Assembly: GCA_030648615.1 (NCBI GenBank)
Contig: JAUSHJ010000062.1
Coordinates: forward strand, 1-38,197
DNA: 38,197 nt
Origin: Microcaldota archaeon
GTDB taxonomy: Archaea > Micrarchaeota > Micrarchaeia > Anstonellales > Bilamarchaeaceae
Reading direction: 5' to 3'
Positions 1 through 7,819 of the stretch are shown here, in pieces. Each line of letters begins with the position of its first letter. The first letter of the stretch is position 1. A model generated the notes under the pieces. It was not told the origin of the DNA. It made no database searches and saw only the letters and a list, made by a program, of their open reading frames with translations. A program made the position numbers and the translations under genes.

Positions 1-598
1 CTGCTATTTCAACTAATGATGCCCTGGCATTGTTGGAGATGAAAGACAGAAGTTTGACATCTGTATTATCTAATTCTTCTTCTTTGTTTTTTATCACTGT
101 ACAGAATATCTCCTTTTCAGTATTTTTAATTGGAAAAAGATAACTACGGGAGAACTCCAGATACTCGCTAATGATAGATGCATGACAATTAGAGATGTGT
201 TCTCCGAATTGCTTTTTGAACTCCTGCCAGAACGTTTCATATTCCCAGATATCAGTAGCCCAAACACCCAATGCTAAATGAAATGAACCGTTGATACAGT
301 AAATCACTGAGACATTCTTGGATTTAGAGAGATATGAAACTATATCAGCTTCTATTTTTGGATTAGCATTTTGCAATCTAAGGTAAACCCTATGGAAGGT
401 CTGACCTAATTTGGAAAGATTTAGCACAGTATAATAGCCTTGAATTATGCTTCGCTTTTCTAATTGCTGAATCCTATATTTTACAGTCTCCTTTGCAGTA
501 CGGAGTCTCTTACCTAATTCGCTATAACTAATCCTGGCATTTTTATCAAGTTCTGAAAGAATTTTTCTATCTAATAAATCAAGATCTTCTAAACTCAT
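1..598 (-). CDS. Lrp/AsnC-like transcriptional regulator (C-terminus cut by window edge)
   Basis: I translated this leftward frame by hand because it runs off the window; 199 residues are visible. Residues about 6-50 (DLLDRKILSELDKNARISY then SELGKRLRTAKETVKYRI) form a typical Lrp/AsnC winged helix. A middle region with alternating beta/alpha character follows. The last visible stretch (LDNTDVKLLSFISNNARAS, then LVEIA) starts a second Lrp-like HTH, so this looks like a tandem-HTH archaeal Lrp relative. These regulators bind DNA as dimers and often respond to amino acids; the ligand here is unknown. The ATG at 598 lies about 28 bp from a TATA-like AATAAAAAG on the same strand, so the mRNA is probably leaderless. 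The gene is divergent from the 730 gene. Confidence 0.8.
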   Translation of the reverse strand, partial: MSLEDLDLLDRKILSELDKNARISYSELGKRLRTAKETVKYRIQQLEKRSIIQGYYTVLNLSKLGQTFHRVYLRLQNANPKIEADIVSYLSKSKNVSVIYCINGSFHLALGVWATDIWEYETFWQEFKKQFGEHISNCHASIISEYLEFSRSYLFPIKNTEKEIFCTVIKNKEEELDNTDVKLLSFISNNARASLVEIA

Positions 599-603
599 AA
601 TTA

Positions 604-630
604 CTAATTATTAGAAAAATCAATAAAAAG
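604..630 (-). promoter_or_regulatory. Promoter of the Lrp-like gene with near-palindrome
   Basis: Read leftward, a TATA-like element (622-630) sits about 28 bp before the ATG at 598. Between them is CTAATTATTAG (604-614), a palindrome apart from its centre. An Lrp-type regulator often represses its own promoter, so this could be an autoregulatory site; that role is inference. Confidence 0.4.
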
Positions 631-661
631 CTTTCTCTTTTTGTAAAAAACCGATTGAAAG

Positions 662-673
662 TTTAATATATAA
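662..673 (+). promoter_or_regulatory. TATA box for the 730-1576 operon
   Basis: TTTAATATATAA is a strong archaeal TATA-like element. Transcription would begin near 693, leaving a leader of about 35 nt that contains the GGTGAT Shine-Dalgarno site at 720-725. Confidence 0.55.
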
Positions 674-729
674 GAAATGTACAGTTGCTATCAGAAATTA
701 ACACACGATAATATTTTGAGGTGATTGTG

Positions 730-1035
730 ATGACATTGAGAAAGAGAGAAATGACTCACAAAACTGGTCGAACTATCGCTTTAATCGGGAGTTCGCTTGC
801 TCTAATTGGAGTATTGGCAGAAGGAATAATGATCGTAAATGGTGTAAGTAGAATGGAACAGCAAATAAGTAAGATAGAACATGAGAAAAAAATTGATGTT
901 GAAACTGCTGAAAAAATAAATTTCCGTGCTCCAGAAGCGATCATAGATCTGGTTGTAATGGGAGCCGAACTAGCCGCAGCACAGATGCTAATTTCCTATA
1001 GTAAGAGAAAACGAAAAGTAGAAGAGGTAGGGTGA
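730..1035 (+). CDS. Small membrane protein of unknown function
   Basis: 101 residues from the ATG at 730. I prefer this start over the in-frame GTG at 721 because GGTGAT at 720-725 is a full anti-SD match 4 nt upstream. There are two hydrophobic segments: one near residues 14-33 (IALIGSSLALIGVLAEGIMI) and one near 67-85 (around IIDLVVMGAELAAAQMLI). A charged, probably helical linker joins them and both ends are Lys/Arg-rich, so it is likely a two-pass or hairpin membrane protein. The stop codon overlaps the Shine-Dalgarno of the next gene, so the two are translationally linked. I do not recognise the family. Confidence 0.65.
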   Translation: MTLRKREMTHKTGRTIALIGSSLALIGVLAEGIMIVNGVSRMEQQISKIEHEKKIDVETAEKINFRAPEAIIDLVVMGAELAAAQMLISYSKRKRKVEEVG

Positions 1036-1039
1036 AGCT

Positions 1040-1576
1040 ATGAAACTTCTCTACATCCACTCAAAGAACCTGATCATAGAAGCAGGAGTACCAGGCAAAA
1101 CCCCAAGTCAGAGAAGAAGAGCAGAAGCAAAAATGAGAGGAAAATTTGGTAGTTTGCTCCGAGAATTGAATGAAAGAACAGATGTAGTCATCAATTCGAA
1201 AAACGCACTTCTAACATTCGTTTGTGTAGAGAAAGGGGATGAAGGGGTGGATTTAGATAGAGTAAAAACAGATATTCTTAGGAGTAGTGCACTTATCGGA
1301 GTTTCCGAAATTGTAATCGGAGCATTTGCACATTTAAGCAATAACGTTGCTACAGCAGAGCTGGCAAGAGATATTATTGATGAATTGGCTAACTGTGTTA
1401 ACGCTCGGATACTAAATGACTTCATTGACAAAGTGGATATGGGTGAAACCAAAATAAAGATACCTAAAATATACGTATATCCGTTCGGTTGGGATAAATC
1501 AATAAAACTCAATATTCCGTTGCACCATTATAACTTCTCATTTAGGAGTTTCGAACCTTTGCTCACAACTCCTTAG
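1040..1576 (+). CDS. Free-standing archaeal ThrRS-type editing domain (putative trans-editing deacylase)
   Basis: 178 residues. The order of motifs follows the N-terminal editing domain of archaeal threonyl-tRNA synthetase (tRNA-Thr_ED, D-aminoacyl-tRNA deacylase-like fold): an opening MKLLYIHS strand, then LLTFVCVEKGDE (residues 57-68), then GAFAHLS (94-100) matching the family's YPFAHLS, then YPFGWDKSIKL (147-157) matching PFGWYKSF. His98 and Lys153 correspond to residues implicated in hydrolysing Ser mischarged on tRNA-Thr. The Tyr usually before that Lys is Asp152 here. No catalytic synthetase domain is attached; the gene stops right after the editing domain. A good SD (GGTGA, 1030-1034) precedes the ATG. 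The assignment is motif-based; a relative with altered specificity is possible. Confidence 0.6.
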   Translation: MKLLYIHSKNLIIEAGVPGKTPSQRRRAEAKMRGKFGSLLRELNERTDVVINSKNALLTFVCVEKGDEGVDLDRVKTDILRSSALIGVSEIVIGAFAHLSNNVATAELARDIIDELANCVNARILNDFIDKVDMGETKIKIPKIYVYPFGWDKSIKLNIPLHHYNFSFRSFEPLLTTP

Positions 1577-1578
1577 CT

Positions 1579-1797
1579 CCCGATAAATCAACGCATTGAT
1601 TTATGGGCACAATTGTTTTCAACAGAAAACAATGTACAATTATTTTCTAAAGAAAATAATGCACATTAACAACATTTTCTAGGTTGTTAATCGTGCATTG
1701 ACGCTTTTTCCGCGTCAATTGCATCTTTTCGCTCTGAGCGAAAAGCTTTGACACGTTAGTGTCAAATTTTGTCAGCGTTTTTTGCCACGCTAACAAA
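1579..1797. repeat. Chain of eight tandem, sequence-unrelated hairpins
   Basis: Eight consecutive inverted repeats, each with 8-10 bp arms and a 3-9 nt loop, follow one another with few spacer bases. Positions (5' arm / 3' arm): 1583-1591/1596-1604; 1612-1620/1625-1633; 1639-1647/1652-1660; 1665-1673/1683-1691; 1697-1704/1712-1719; 1725-1733/1737-1745; 1747-1754/1759-1766; 1769-1778/1787-1796. The last has one mismatch; the others are perfect. The first extends to 12 bp (CCC/GGG) and the fourth to 13 bp (GCAC/GTGC), each with one bulged base. The arm sequences differ from unit to unit, so the structure is repeated but not the sequence. No ORF explains it. It could be a multi-stem RNA, a protein-binding array or a single-strand-active DNA element. 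Confidence 0.75.
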
Positions 1798-1835
1798 GCT
1801 TGTCTACCCTCTAGCTAGTCTAGCCTTTAGCAACC

Positions 1836-1845
1836 TTTATATACT
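1836..1845 (+). promoter_or_regulatory. TATA box upstream of the 48-aa gene and its structured leader
   Basis: TTTATATACT is a good TATA match with no recognised start codon at the usual 25-27 bp. Transcription would begin near 1865 and give a leader of about 200 nt, rich in hairpins, before the ATG at 2070. It could instead serve a separate non-coding RNA. Confidence 0.45.
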
Positions 1846-1888
1846 TTGTTTTTCTAGTAATGGCGGGAGTAGTTTGGCAGGTCACTTC

Positions 1889-2013
1889 GATTTACTCTAT
1901 TGAGCAAATCTCTCGACATAATTGTTGCTCAAAGCAACAATATGCCCATTGTTCGACGTTTCGAATAATTGGGAGTTCTTCTGAACTTCTAGATCGTGAC
2001 AGCCGATTTAGAG
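1889..2013. repeat. Second hairpin cluster in the putative leader
   Basis: Four more stem-loops. (1) 1889-1893/1906-1910 with an inner CTC/GAG stem after an A-C mismatch. (2) 1921-1929/1933-1941, a perfect 9-bp stem with loop CAA. (3) 1945-1956/1961-1973, about 12 bp with one G-U pair and one bulge, loop CGTT. (4) 1989-1996/2004-2011 with one G-U pair, extendable to 10 bp. A 5-bp stem (1974-1978/1983-1987) sits between the last two. They lie between the TATA at 1836 and the small gene at 2070, so they would form in its 5' leader. Confidence 0.6.
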
Positions 2014-2069
2014 TCTTGTAAAACAAATAAAACTAAGAACTCGAAACATAATAATTGAGAGGTGGGGTT

Positions 2070-2216
2070 ATGGATTTCGTGACGTATCACGCAGCAGAGG
2101 ACTTTGTTAAAGGACTCAAGGAATTAGATCCAATAAGGTATAGAGAAATTAGCTTAAAAGATGTATTGCCTTATTTCGCGGAATTAACTAGAAGAATTGA
2201 GAGAATCAGAAGTTAA
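2070..2216 (+). CDS. Small protein of 48 residues, unknown
   Basis: The ATG at 2070 is preceded by GAGGTGG (2059-2065), one of the better Shine-Dalgarno sites in the window. The product (MDFVTYHAAEDFVKGLKELD at the start, RRIERIRS at the end) is charged and probably mostly helical, with a short basic tail. It has no membrane segment and I recognise no family. The stop overlaps the end of the converging gene by 4 bp. Support is the SD, the codon-like composition and the upstream promoter. Confidence 0.5.
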   Translation: MDFVTYHAAEDFVKGLKELDPIRYREISLKDVLPYFAELTRRIERIRS

Positions 2217-3397
2217 TTCGCTGGATAAAATAGGTCAATATAATGCTGTATCCGCTCAGTGAAGTAGCTATTGGTAGTTTTAGCATATTCGGCATGTGCG
2301 ATTAAAGTTTCTCTAGCCATAACTACAGAAAATAGATGTGGTTTTTTTAACATTTTTTTAACAGCATTAGAGCTAGCAATTCCAAGATTTTGTGCTATTT
2401 GCCTGTTGCTAATACCTTGTTCGGACATATCACGAGCAAGTATTTCTCTAATTAACCTAAGATGCGTATCTTCAAATACTGTTTTTTGAACTTTTGGAGG
2501 TTCTGTACCCAGTATAATCGACCGCATCGTTTCAGTTAACCTTCGTTCTCTTAAACATAAATTTATTTCCGATGTGATAGGAACTGCGCTATATCGCGTG
2601 GTTCCGCTACCAGGAGCATTCACAATTAGAAGACCACCTTCGCGAGCATGACGATTTAGGCATTTTCTTACCGATCCAGACGAAGCATCAATTGGATTAA
2701 CAACAGCACTTGGATTTCTTTTGAATATTCTTGACTCTTTAGGCATCACCAGATTAGTCAGCGTACAGGGTCTTCCAAAAGTTCGTTCGAACTCAGAAAG
2801 TTTCATAAATACCTTAAACGTCAGATTTTCCAGTAATCTTGCAAAAACATCTGGATGATCACGATTAACTGCCAGAACCCAGGGATGATAATTCCCACTT
2901 TCCGACCTTACTTTTGGTAATTTTACTAATTCACCTGCTGATTCCAAAATACCCAGAGCAACGGATAATCGATTTAAATAGAACGGACGAAGATCACCAG
3001 AGATATCTAGATTAAGCAGTTTGGCCATATTCTCAGTAGTAAGAGTTACCATACTGGAACCTGTAAACACATCTAAAATTCTTGAAGGATAATTCAAATT
3101 TGGCCCGAAAACACTCGCACATAGATTAAAGCTCCCTGTTACTGACAATTCGCCGCGTTTTATTGCTGGATTTAATTCGTGCCACAATACATCTCGTATA
3201 ATACTACCATCGAACGTTCCTGCTTCTCTACACTTGTCGGCGATAAGACGATAAATATCTACTTTTTTCATTAGCGGTCTAGCTAAACCAACACCTAATT
3301 CATGAGGCTCAGCCATAAGATGAATTCGTCTCCCAAACCTTCGGCTGGGAGAAGGAGTATTGACAGTAGTTAAAGTTACAACTGCTAAGCTAGCCAT
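2213..3397 (-). CDS. Unrecognised protein with a C-terminal helix-turn-helix
   Basis: 394 residues. Near residues 320-353 the stretch EQGISNRQIAQNLGIASSNA followed by VKKMLKK has the spacing of a helix-turn-helix, so DNA binding is plausible. The rest is mixed helix/strand with Arg-rich patches (for example RRFGRRIHLM near residue 20 and KCLNRHAREGG in the middle). No catalytic motif is visible. The ATG at 3397 lies about 27 bp from a leftward TATA-like CCTTTTTATTAT (3420-3431), consistent with leaderless transcription from a region divergent with trpS. It could be a transcription factor or a mobile-element-derived DNA-binding protein. Confidence 0.7.
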   Translation of the reverse strand: MASLAVVTLTTVNTPSPSRRFGRRIHLMAEPHELGVGLARPLMKKVDIYRLIADKCREAGTFDGSIIRDVLWHELNPAIKRGELSVTGSFNLCASVFGPNLNYPSRILDVFTGSSMVTLTTENMAKLLNLDISGDLRPFYLNRLSVALGILESAGELVKLPKVRSESGNYHPWVLAVNRDHPDVFARLLENLTFKVFMKLSEFERTFGRPCTLTNLVMPKESRIFKRNPSAVVNPIDASSGSVRKCLNRHAREGGLLIVNAPGSGTTRYSAVPITSEINLCLRERRLTETMRSIILGTEPPKVQKTVFEDTHLRLIREILARDMSEQGISNRQIAQNLGIASSNAVKKMLKKPHLFSVVMARETLIAHAEYAKTTNSYFTERIQHYIDLFYPAN

Positions 3398-3453
3398 GTT
3401 AATATGTTATAAAATAGATAATAAAAAGGTTGGTATTCGGAGAAGTTACGAGC

Positions 3454-3466
3454 TTTTATAAATTTT
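3454..3466 (+). promoter_or_regulatory. TATA box of trpS
   Basis: TTTTATAAATTTT is centred about 25 bp before the trpS ATG, the spacing expected if transcription starts at the start codon. No SD precedes the ATG. Confidence 0.6.
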
Positions 3467-3483
3467 AGACTAATATTCCTACT

Positions 3484-4650
3484 ATGGAAGAAATAATCGA
3501 TTCAAAAAAACCTGAATTTGTAGTTACTCCGTGGGAAGTCAGTGGTAAAGTTGACTATGATAAACTAATCAAAGATTTTGGCACAAAAAGAATAGATGAT
3601 GGATTAAGAGAGAGAATGAAAATGCATACTGAAAAAATGCATGTTCTTCTAAAAAGGCAATTCTTCTTTTCCCATAGAGATCTTGATCTGATACTTAATG
3701 ATTATGAACAGAAAAAAGGGTTTTTCCTTTATACCGGAAGAGGACCCAGTGGACCCATGCACATTGGCCATCTAGTACCGTTGATTTTTACGAAATGGTT
3801 ACAGGATAAGTTTGGAGTTAACGTATATATTGAGATTACGGATGATGAAAAGTACGTCTTTAAAAGAGAAAGAGAATGGAAGGAAATACAAAAATTTGCT
3901 AATGAAAACATAGCAGATATCGCAGCAATAGGTTTCGACCCAAACAAGACATTCATCTTCAAAGATAGCGAATATATCAAAAATGTTTATCCGTTAATGT
4001 TGAAAATTGCGAGAAAAATAAATTATTCTACGGTTAAATCGGCATTCGGTTTTAATGAACAAACAAATATCGGGCTGATGTTTTATCCTGCATATCAGGC
4101 AGTGCCAACTTTTTTCGAGAATAAACTTTGCCTAATACCGTGCGCCATAGACCAAGACGTTTTTTGGAGATCTGTGCAACGAGAAGTAGCTGAAGGACTA
4201 GGTTTCAAAAAAGCTGCAGCAATACACAGCAAGTTCCTGCCACCGTTGACTGGGACTGAAGGAAAAATGAGCGCTTCCCAGGCAGAAACAGCAGTATGGC
4301 TCACTGATGATGAAAAAACAGTACGAAATAAAATAATGAAATACGCATTTTCTGGTGGTCAGGCAACAACTGAAGAACATAGGAGATTAGGTGGAGATAC
4401 GGAAAAAGATGTTGCCTATCAGTGGCTAAGTATTTTGTTTGAACCTGATAATAAAAAATTAAGACAGATACATGATAATTATCATTCAGGTAAATTACTT
4501 ACAGGAGAACTAAAACAGATTTTAGTTGATAAAATTAATCTATTTTTGAAAGAACACCGGGAAAATAGAAAGAAAGCTGAGAAACTAGTTGATAAGTTTA
4601 TGTATTCTGGAAAACTGGCTAAAGAGATGTGGAATAAGAATTATGAGTAA
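3484..4650 (+). CDS. trpS: Tryptophanyl-tRNA synthetase (archaeal/eukaryal type)
   Basis: 388 residues, class I synthetase, charges tRNA-Trp in the cytoplasm. The HIGH motif is intact (PMHIGHLVP, HIGH at 93-96) and the second signature is KMSAS (261-265) in GTEGKMSAS. The TGRGPSGPMHIGH context, the N-terminal extension of about 80 residues (FVVTPWEVSGKVDYDKLI) and AIDQD (221-225) are typical of archaeal and eukaryotic TrpRS rather than the shorter bacterial form. The C-terminal helical domain (about 270-388) binds the anticodon. The start is placed by the TATA spacing. It lies upstream of an MBL-fold gene that has its own promoter-like sequence. Confidence 0.95.
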   Translation: MEEIIDSKKPEFVVTPWEVSGKVDYDKLIKDFGTKRIDDGLRERMKMHTEKMHVLLKRQFFFSHRDLDLILNDYEQKKGFFLYTGRGPSGPMHIGHLVPLIFTKWLQDKFGVNVYIEITDDEKYVFKREREWKEIQKFANENIADIAAIGFDPNKTFIFKDSEYIKNVYPLMLKIARKINYSTVKSAFGFNEQTNIGLMFYPAYQAVPTFFENKLCLIPCAIDQDVFWRSVQREVAEGLGFKKAAAIHSKFLPPLTGTEGKMSASQAETAVWLTDDEKTVRNKIMKYAFSGGQATTEEHRRLGGDTEKDVAYQWLSILFEPDNKKLRQIHDNYHSGKLLTGELKQILVDKINLFLKEHRENRKKAEKLVDKFMYSGKLAKEMWNKNYE

Positions 4651-4698
4651 AAAATTCCATATAGTAGTAATAAAAACTAATTATAGCATCAGAAACAT

Positions 4699-5724
4699 AT
4701 GCAAAGAATAACCGCAGCAGTTAATTGTAAAGCAGTAGAAAAACTAAGAACGCACCCACTAGTTGAACCTGTAACGAACAATACATTCATAATCAAAGGT
4801 GGATGGGCAAATGGATTTATTTTTCTTCCCGATGCTGCAGATAATAAATGTGTAATTATTGACCCAGGAACGTCAGAAAAACTTGAAGGTTTGTACCGAA
4901 AAAGATATATTAGTGCGATTCTTGGAGTTGTTGAAAAAGAAGGAATAGAGATAGAAGCAATATTACAAGTGAAAGAGGAACGAAGGGTATTTTTACGAAG
5001 AGTAGTTAGTGAATTAAATTATGGCCACGGTGAAGGAGATGAAATTAGAAAGATATTTTTAGAACGTTCTAGTGAATTACTCAAATTAATTAAAGAATGT
5101 GGATTGGACGTTACAATGGTACTTGCAACTCATCACCACATAGATCATTTGGGTATTGGACACGATTTAGCCAACAAATTAGGCATCAGGTGTTACCTAC
5201 CAAAACCAGACATATTTGAAACTGATAAACTTCGTGATCTTTATCCAATTGCACATATATCTGGCAATTATGAGAGAATAGATTTGGGAACTGGACCATA
5301 TAATATAAAAGTTTGGGATATCTCTGGGCACACTAACATGGTTAGCTTCCTGTTGCCAGATGGAAGTTTAATTGTTGGAGATTTAGTATGTAGTAAGGGG
5401 ATGTGGGATTGTTCCGTTCTTTATATGGAAGATGTCAGAAGGCACCTAACCTCCTTACATGTGATTGGTGGATTGTTAGCAAGTTATAATAGAATTCTTT
5501 TGAGTCATGGTACAAAATATATACTAGCAAAAAAAGAAACATTGGAACTTGTTAAAATAAATCTGGAGAGAGTTGAGGCTGCAAGAGCAATTGCACAACA
5601 AATTGAAGATAACGTAACTGCTGCTGAAACTTACCTAGGTTTAGACAACGGACACGTTGCAAGCATTGAACATCTGGGGCATGCACTTGTAACTGCGAGA
5701 CATATTGGAGAGTATCGGAAGTAG
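4699..5724 (+). CDS. Metallo-beta-lactamase-fold hydrolase
   Basis: 341 residues. The zinc-binding signature THHHIDHLG (144-152) is complete, followed by SGHT (209-212), GD (227-228) and LLSHGT (267-272), giving the two-metal site of the MBL superfamily. Residues about 55-135 carry a helical insertion, and a helical tail (280-341) follows the core. Such proteins hydrolyse thioesters, phosphodiesters or lactones; the sequence does not show which. The length and the tail recall glyoxalase-II-like or LACTB2-like hydrolases more than the CPSF-type RNA nucleases. A TATA-like stretch lies about 24 bp upstream of the ATG, with no SD. Confidence 0.85.
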   Translation: MQRITAAVNCKAVEKLRTHPLVEPVTNNTFIIKGGWANGFIFLPDAADNKCVIIDPGTSEKLEGLYRKRYISAILGVVEKEGIEIEAILQVKEERRVFLRRVVSELNYGHGEGDEIRKIFLERSSELLKLIKECGLDVTMVLATHHHIDHLGIGHDLANKLGIRCYLPKPDIFETDKLRDLYPIAHISGNYERIDLGTGPYNIKVWDISGHTNMVSFLLPDGSLIVGDLVCSKGMWDCSVLYMEDVRRHLTSLHVIGGLLASYNRILLSHGTKYILAKKETLELVKINLERVEAARAIAQQIEDNVTAAETYLGLDNGHVASIEHLGHALVTARHIGEYRK

Positions 5725-5769
5725 AGTATCGGGAACATGTTTTTAAATCTCAAGTAATCATTCCAGTTA

Positions 5770-6420
5770 ATGCCACTCGAAGAATTCAAACTATTAGAGA
5801 AATATGGTTTCAAACTATTACCTTACGGTCTAGCGAAGAGTGAGGCAGAAGCAATCGCATTTGCCAAGAAGATAGGTTATCCGATAGTGATGAAATTAAT
5901 TTCTTCACAAGCAACACACAAAACAGATATCGGTGGGGTCAAAGTTGGTATAAAGAATGAGATTACGCTCAAACTTGCATATAATGAAATCCTAGAAAAT
6001 GCTAAAGCACATAAAATAAAAGAAATTGATGGCATCCTAGTGCAGAAAATGGCTAGGAAAGGATTGGAACTTATTATAGGAGGTAAGAAAGACCCGCAGT
6101 TCGGCCACATGATAATTCTTGGTTTTGGTGGGATTTATGTTGAAGTTTTTAGGGATGTTACTGCGAGACTTTGTCCCATAACTAGAGTAGACATCAGAGA
6201 AATGGTTACTGAATTAAAATCTCACCCGTTAATTGAAGGGGCCCGGGGTAATAAAGGAATTAATATGACTGCACTAGAGCAGATGATGCTCCGCACTTGT
6301 AAGTTTATGGAAAAGGAAAACGTACTCGAACTTGACCTTAATCCAGTAGTTTTCGATGATAGCGGATGCGATTTGATTGATGTGCGATTTACAAAAGTGG
6401 AAACGGGGAAGCTAAAATGA
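5770..6420 (+). CDS. acdB: Acetyl-CoA synthetase (ADP-forming), beta subunit
   Basis: 216 residues, an ATP-grasp subunit. With the alpha subunit it converts acyl-CoA + ADP + Pi to acid + CoA + ATP, a main energy-conserving step in peptide- and sugar-fermenting archaea. Visible features are FAKKIGYPIVMKLIS (31-45), ATHKTDIGGVKVG (48-60) with His50 at the place of the second phosphohistidine described for the Pyrococcus enzyme, and the C-terminal ELDLNPVVFDD motif of ATP-grasp acyl-CoA ligases. TTTTTAAAT (5740-5748) lies 26 bp upstream, so the start is probably leaderless. Its end overlaps acdA by 4 bp (ATGA), indicating translational coupling. It is slightly shorter than typical beta subunits. 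Confidence 0.92.
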   Translation: MPLEEFKLLEKYGFKLLPYGLAKSEAEAIAFAKKIGYPIVMKLISSQATHKTDIGGVKVGIKNEITLKLAYNEILENAKAHKIKEIDGILVQKMARKGLELIIGGKKDPQFGHMIILGFGGIYVEVFRDVTARLCPITRVDIREMVTELKSHPLIEGARGNKGINMTALEQMMLRTCKFMEKENVLELDLNPVVFDDSGCDLIDVRFTKVETGKLK

Positions 6421-7796
6421 AATGCTCCGACAACATAAAATATTTATTTTCTCACAACAGCGTTGCAGTAATAGGAGCTACGCCCATTCCTAATAAAGTT
6501 TCTAACGTCATTATGCGCAATTTAATCGATGGGAAATATACGGGCAAAGTTTATCCCGTAAACCCAAAGTATGAGGAAGTCCTAGGGTTGAAATGTTATA
6601 AAAGTGTTCTTGAAATCAAGGATAATGTCGAATGTGCAATCGTCGCAACTCCTGCTGAATTCGTACCGAAGATAGTCGAGCAGTGTGGTAAGAAAAAAAT
6701 CAAAGGAGTAATTGTAATAAGCGGTGGATTTGGCGAAGTAGGAAATGAAGAGTTGGAAGAAGAACTAAAGAAGGTTGCAGAGAAATATGGAATTGCGTTA
6801 CTTGGTCCGAACTGCCTTGGTGCTTTTGATCCATATACTAAAATAGATAGCATATTCCTACCCATGTACAAGTTAGAACGACCGCCGCCAGGGGAGATTG
6901 CATTTGTAACTCAGAGTGGTGCTGTCGGTTCTACCATAATAGATATGGCTGCGCATTATAAGGTTGGTATTTCAAAGTTTATTTCTTATGGGAATGCAGC
7001 TTCTCTAAACGAGTGCGATTATCTTAAATTTTTGGAAAATGATAAAGAAACAAAAACGATAATACTTTATGTTGAGGGCGCAAAAGAAGGAAGAAGATTA
7101 TTTGAAATTATGAAAAAAGTAAATAAAAAAAAGCCAATTATTGCATTGAAAGCAGGTAAGTATGGCAAAGCAATACTCGCGGCTAAGTCCCATACTGGAA
7201 ATTTAGCAGGCAGCTATACGGCATACAAAGCTGCGTTTAGGCAGGCTAAAGTTGTTGAAGCAGAAACGTTGGAAGAACTTTTTGATTTTGTAAGAGTATT
7301 CAATCAACCACTGCCTAACGGAAATGGGGTTGGAATAGTAACTAACGGTGGCGGAATGGGTGTACTAACTAGCGATGCTTTGGAAATTAATGGTTTAGTA
7401 GTAGCTGATTTTGAAAAGAGCACAGTAGAAGGGCTAGCTAAGATATTGCCAAGTTATGGGAGTGTAAATAATCCGTTAGACTTGATTGCAGATGCAAGTG
7501 CAGAAGGATATGAACGTGCATTGAATTTGTTCATAACTGATAAGAACATTGATATTTTATGTGTCATATTGCTTACACAGACACCACCGATAGATGAGAG
7601 GATTATAGGTGTATTGACTAAAATTAAAGCAAGTACTAGCAAACCTATGATAGTTATTGCAGTAGGGGGAAGCTACACTGATAAGTATAGACGAGTTTTG
7701 GAAGGTTATGGTGTCCCTACTTACGGTTATCCTGATTCTGCAGTTAAAGCATTAAAGAAACTAGTTGAATACGCTGAATTTAGAAGAAAAATGTAA
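6417..7796 (+). CDS. acdA: Acetyl-CoA synthetase (ADP-forming), alpha subunit
   Basis: 459 residues. An N-terminal CoA-binding Rossmann domain (SVAVIGATPIPNKVS, 15-29) is followed by two succinyl-CoA-ligase-like flavodoxin folds (FVTQSGAVGS, 163-172; GVGIVTNGGGMGVLTSD near 305). SHTGNLAGS (258-266) holds His259, equivalent to the phosphorylated His of the family. Length and domain order are normal for a separate alpha subunit; some archaea have alpha-beta fusions instead. It overlaps acdB by 4 bp and converges on the GNAT gene. Confidence 0.94.
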   Translation: MKCSDNIKYLFSHNSVAVIGATPIPNKVSNVIMRNLIDGKYTGKVYPVNPKYEEVLGLKCYKSVLEIKDNVECAIVATPAEFVPKIVEQCGKKKIKGVIVISGGFGEVGNEELEEELKKVAEKYGIALLGPNCLGAFDPYTKIDSIFLPMYKLERPPPGEIAFVTQSGAVGSTIIDMAAHYKVGISKFISYGNAASLNECDYLKFLENDKETKTIILYVEGAKEGRRLFEIMKKVNKKKPIIALKAGKYGKAILAAKSHTGNLAGSYTAYKAAFRQAKVVEAETLEELFDFVRVFNQPLPNGNGVGIVTNGGGMGVLTSDALEINGLVVADFEKSTVEGLAKILPSYGSVNNPLDLIADASAEGYERALNLFITDKNIDILCVILLTQTPPIDERIIGVLTKIKASTSKPMIVIAVGGSYTDKYRRVLEGYGVPTYGYPDSAVKALKKLVEYAEFRRKM

Positions 7797-7819
7797 TGTG
7801 AGTTTGTTTTTAAGTCATA

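Noticed and set aside
1862-1884. Sequence resembling the 5' half of a tRNA (GCGGGAGTAGTTTGG...)
   Set aside because: No matching 3' acceptor strand, T-arm or D-stem partner was found in this region on either strand; the CTCCCG at 1577-1582 is too short and lacks a T-arm.
1579-2013. CRISPR array
   Set aside because: Units are hairpins with different sequences; there are no identical direct repeats or uniform spacers, and no cas operon.
1860-2021. 53-codon ORF inside the second hairpin cluster (begins MAGVVWQVTS)
   Set aside because: No SD, only about 20 bp from the TATA box centre, and the frame is built largely of inverted-repeat arms, giving a Ser/Cys-rich nonsense-like product.
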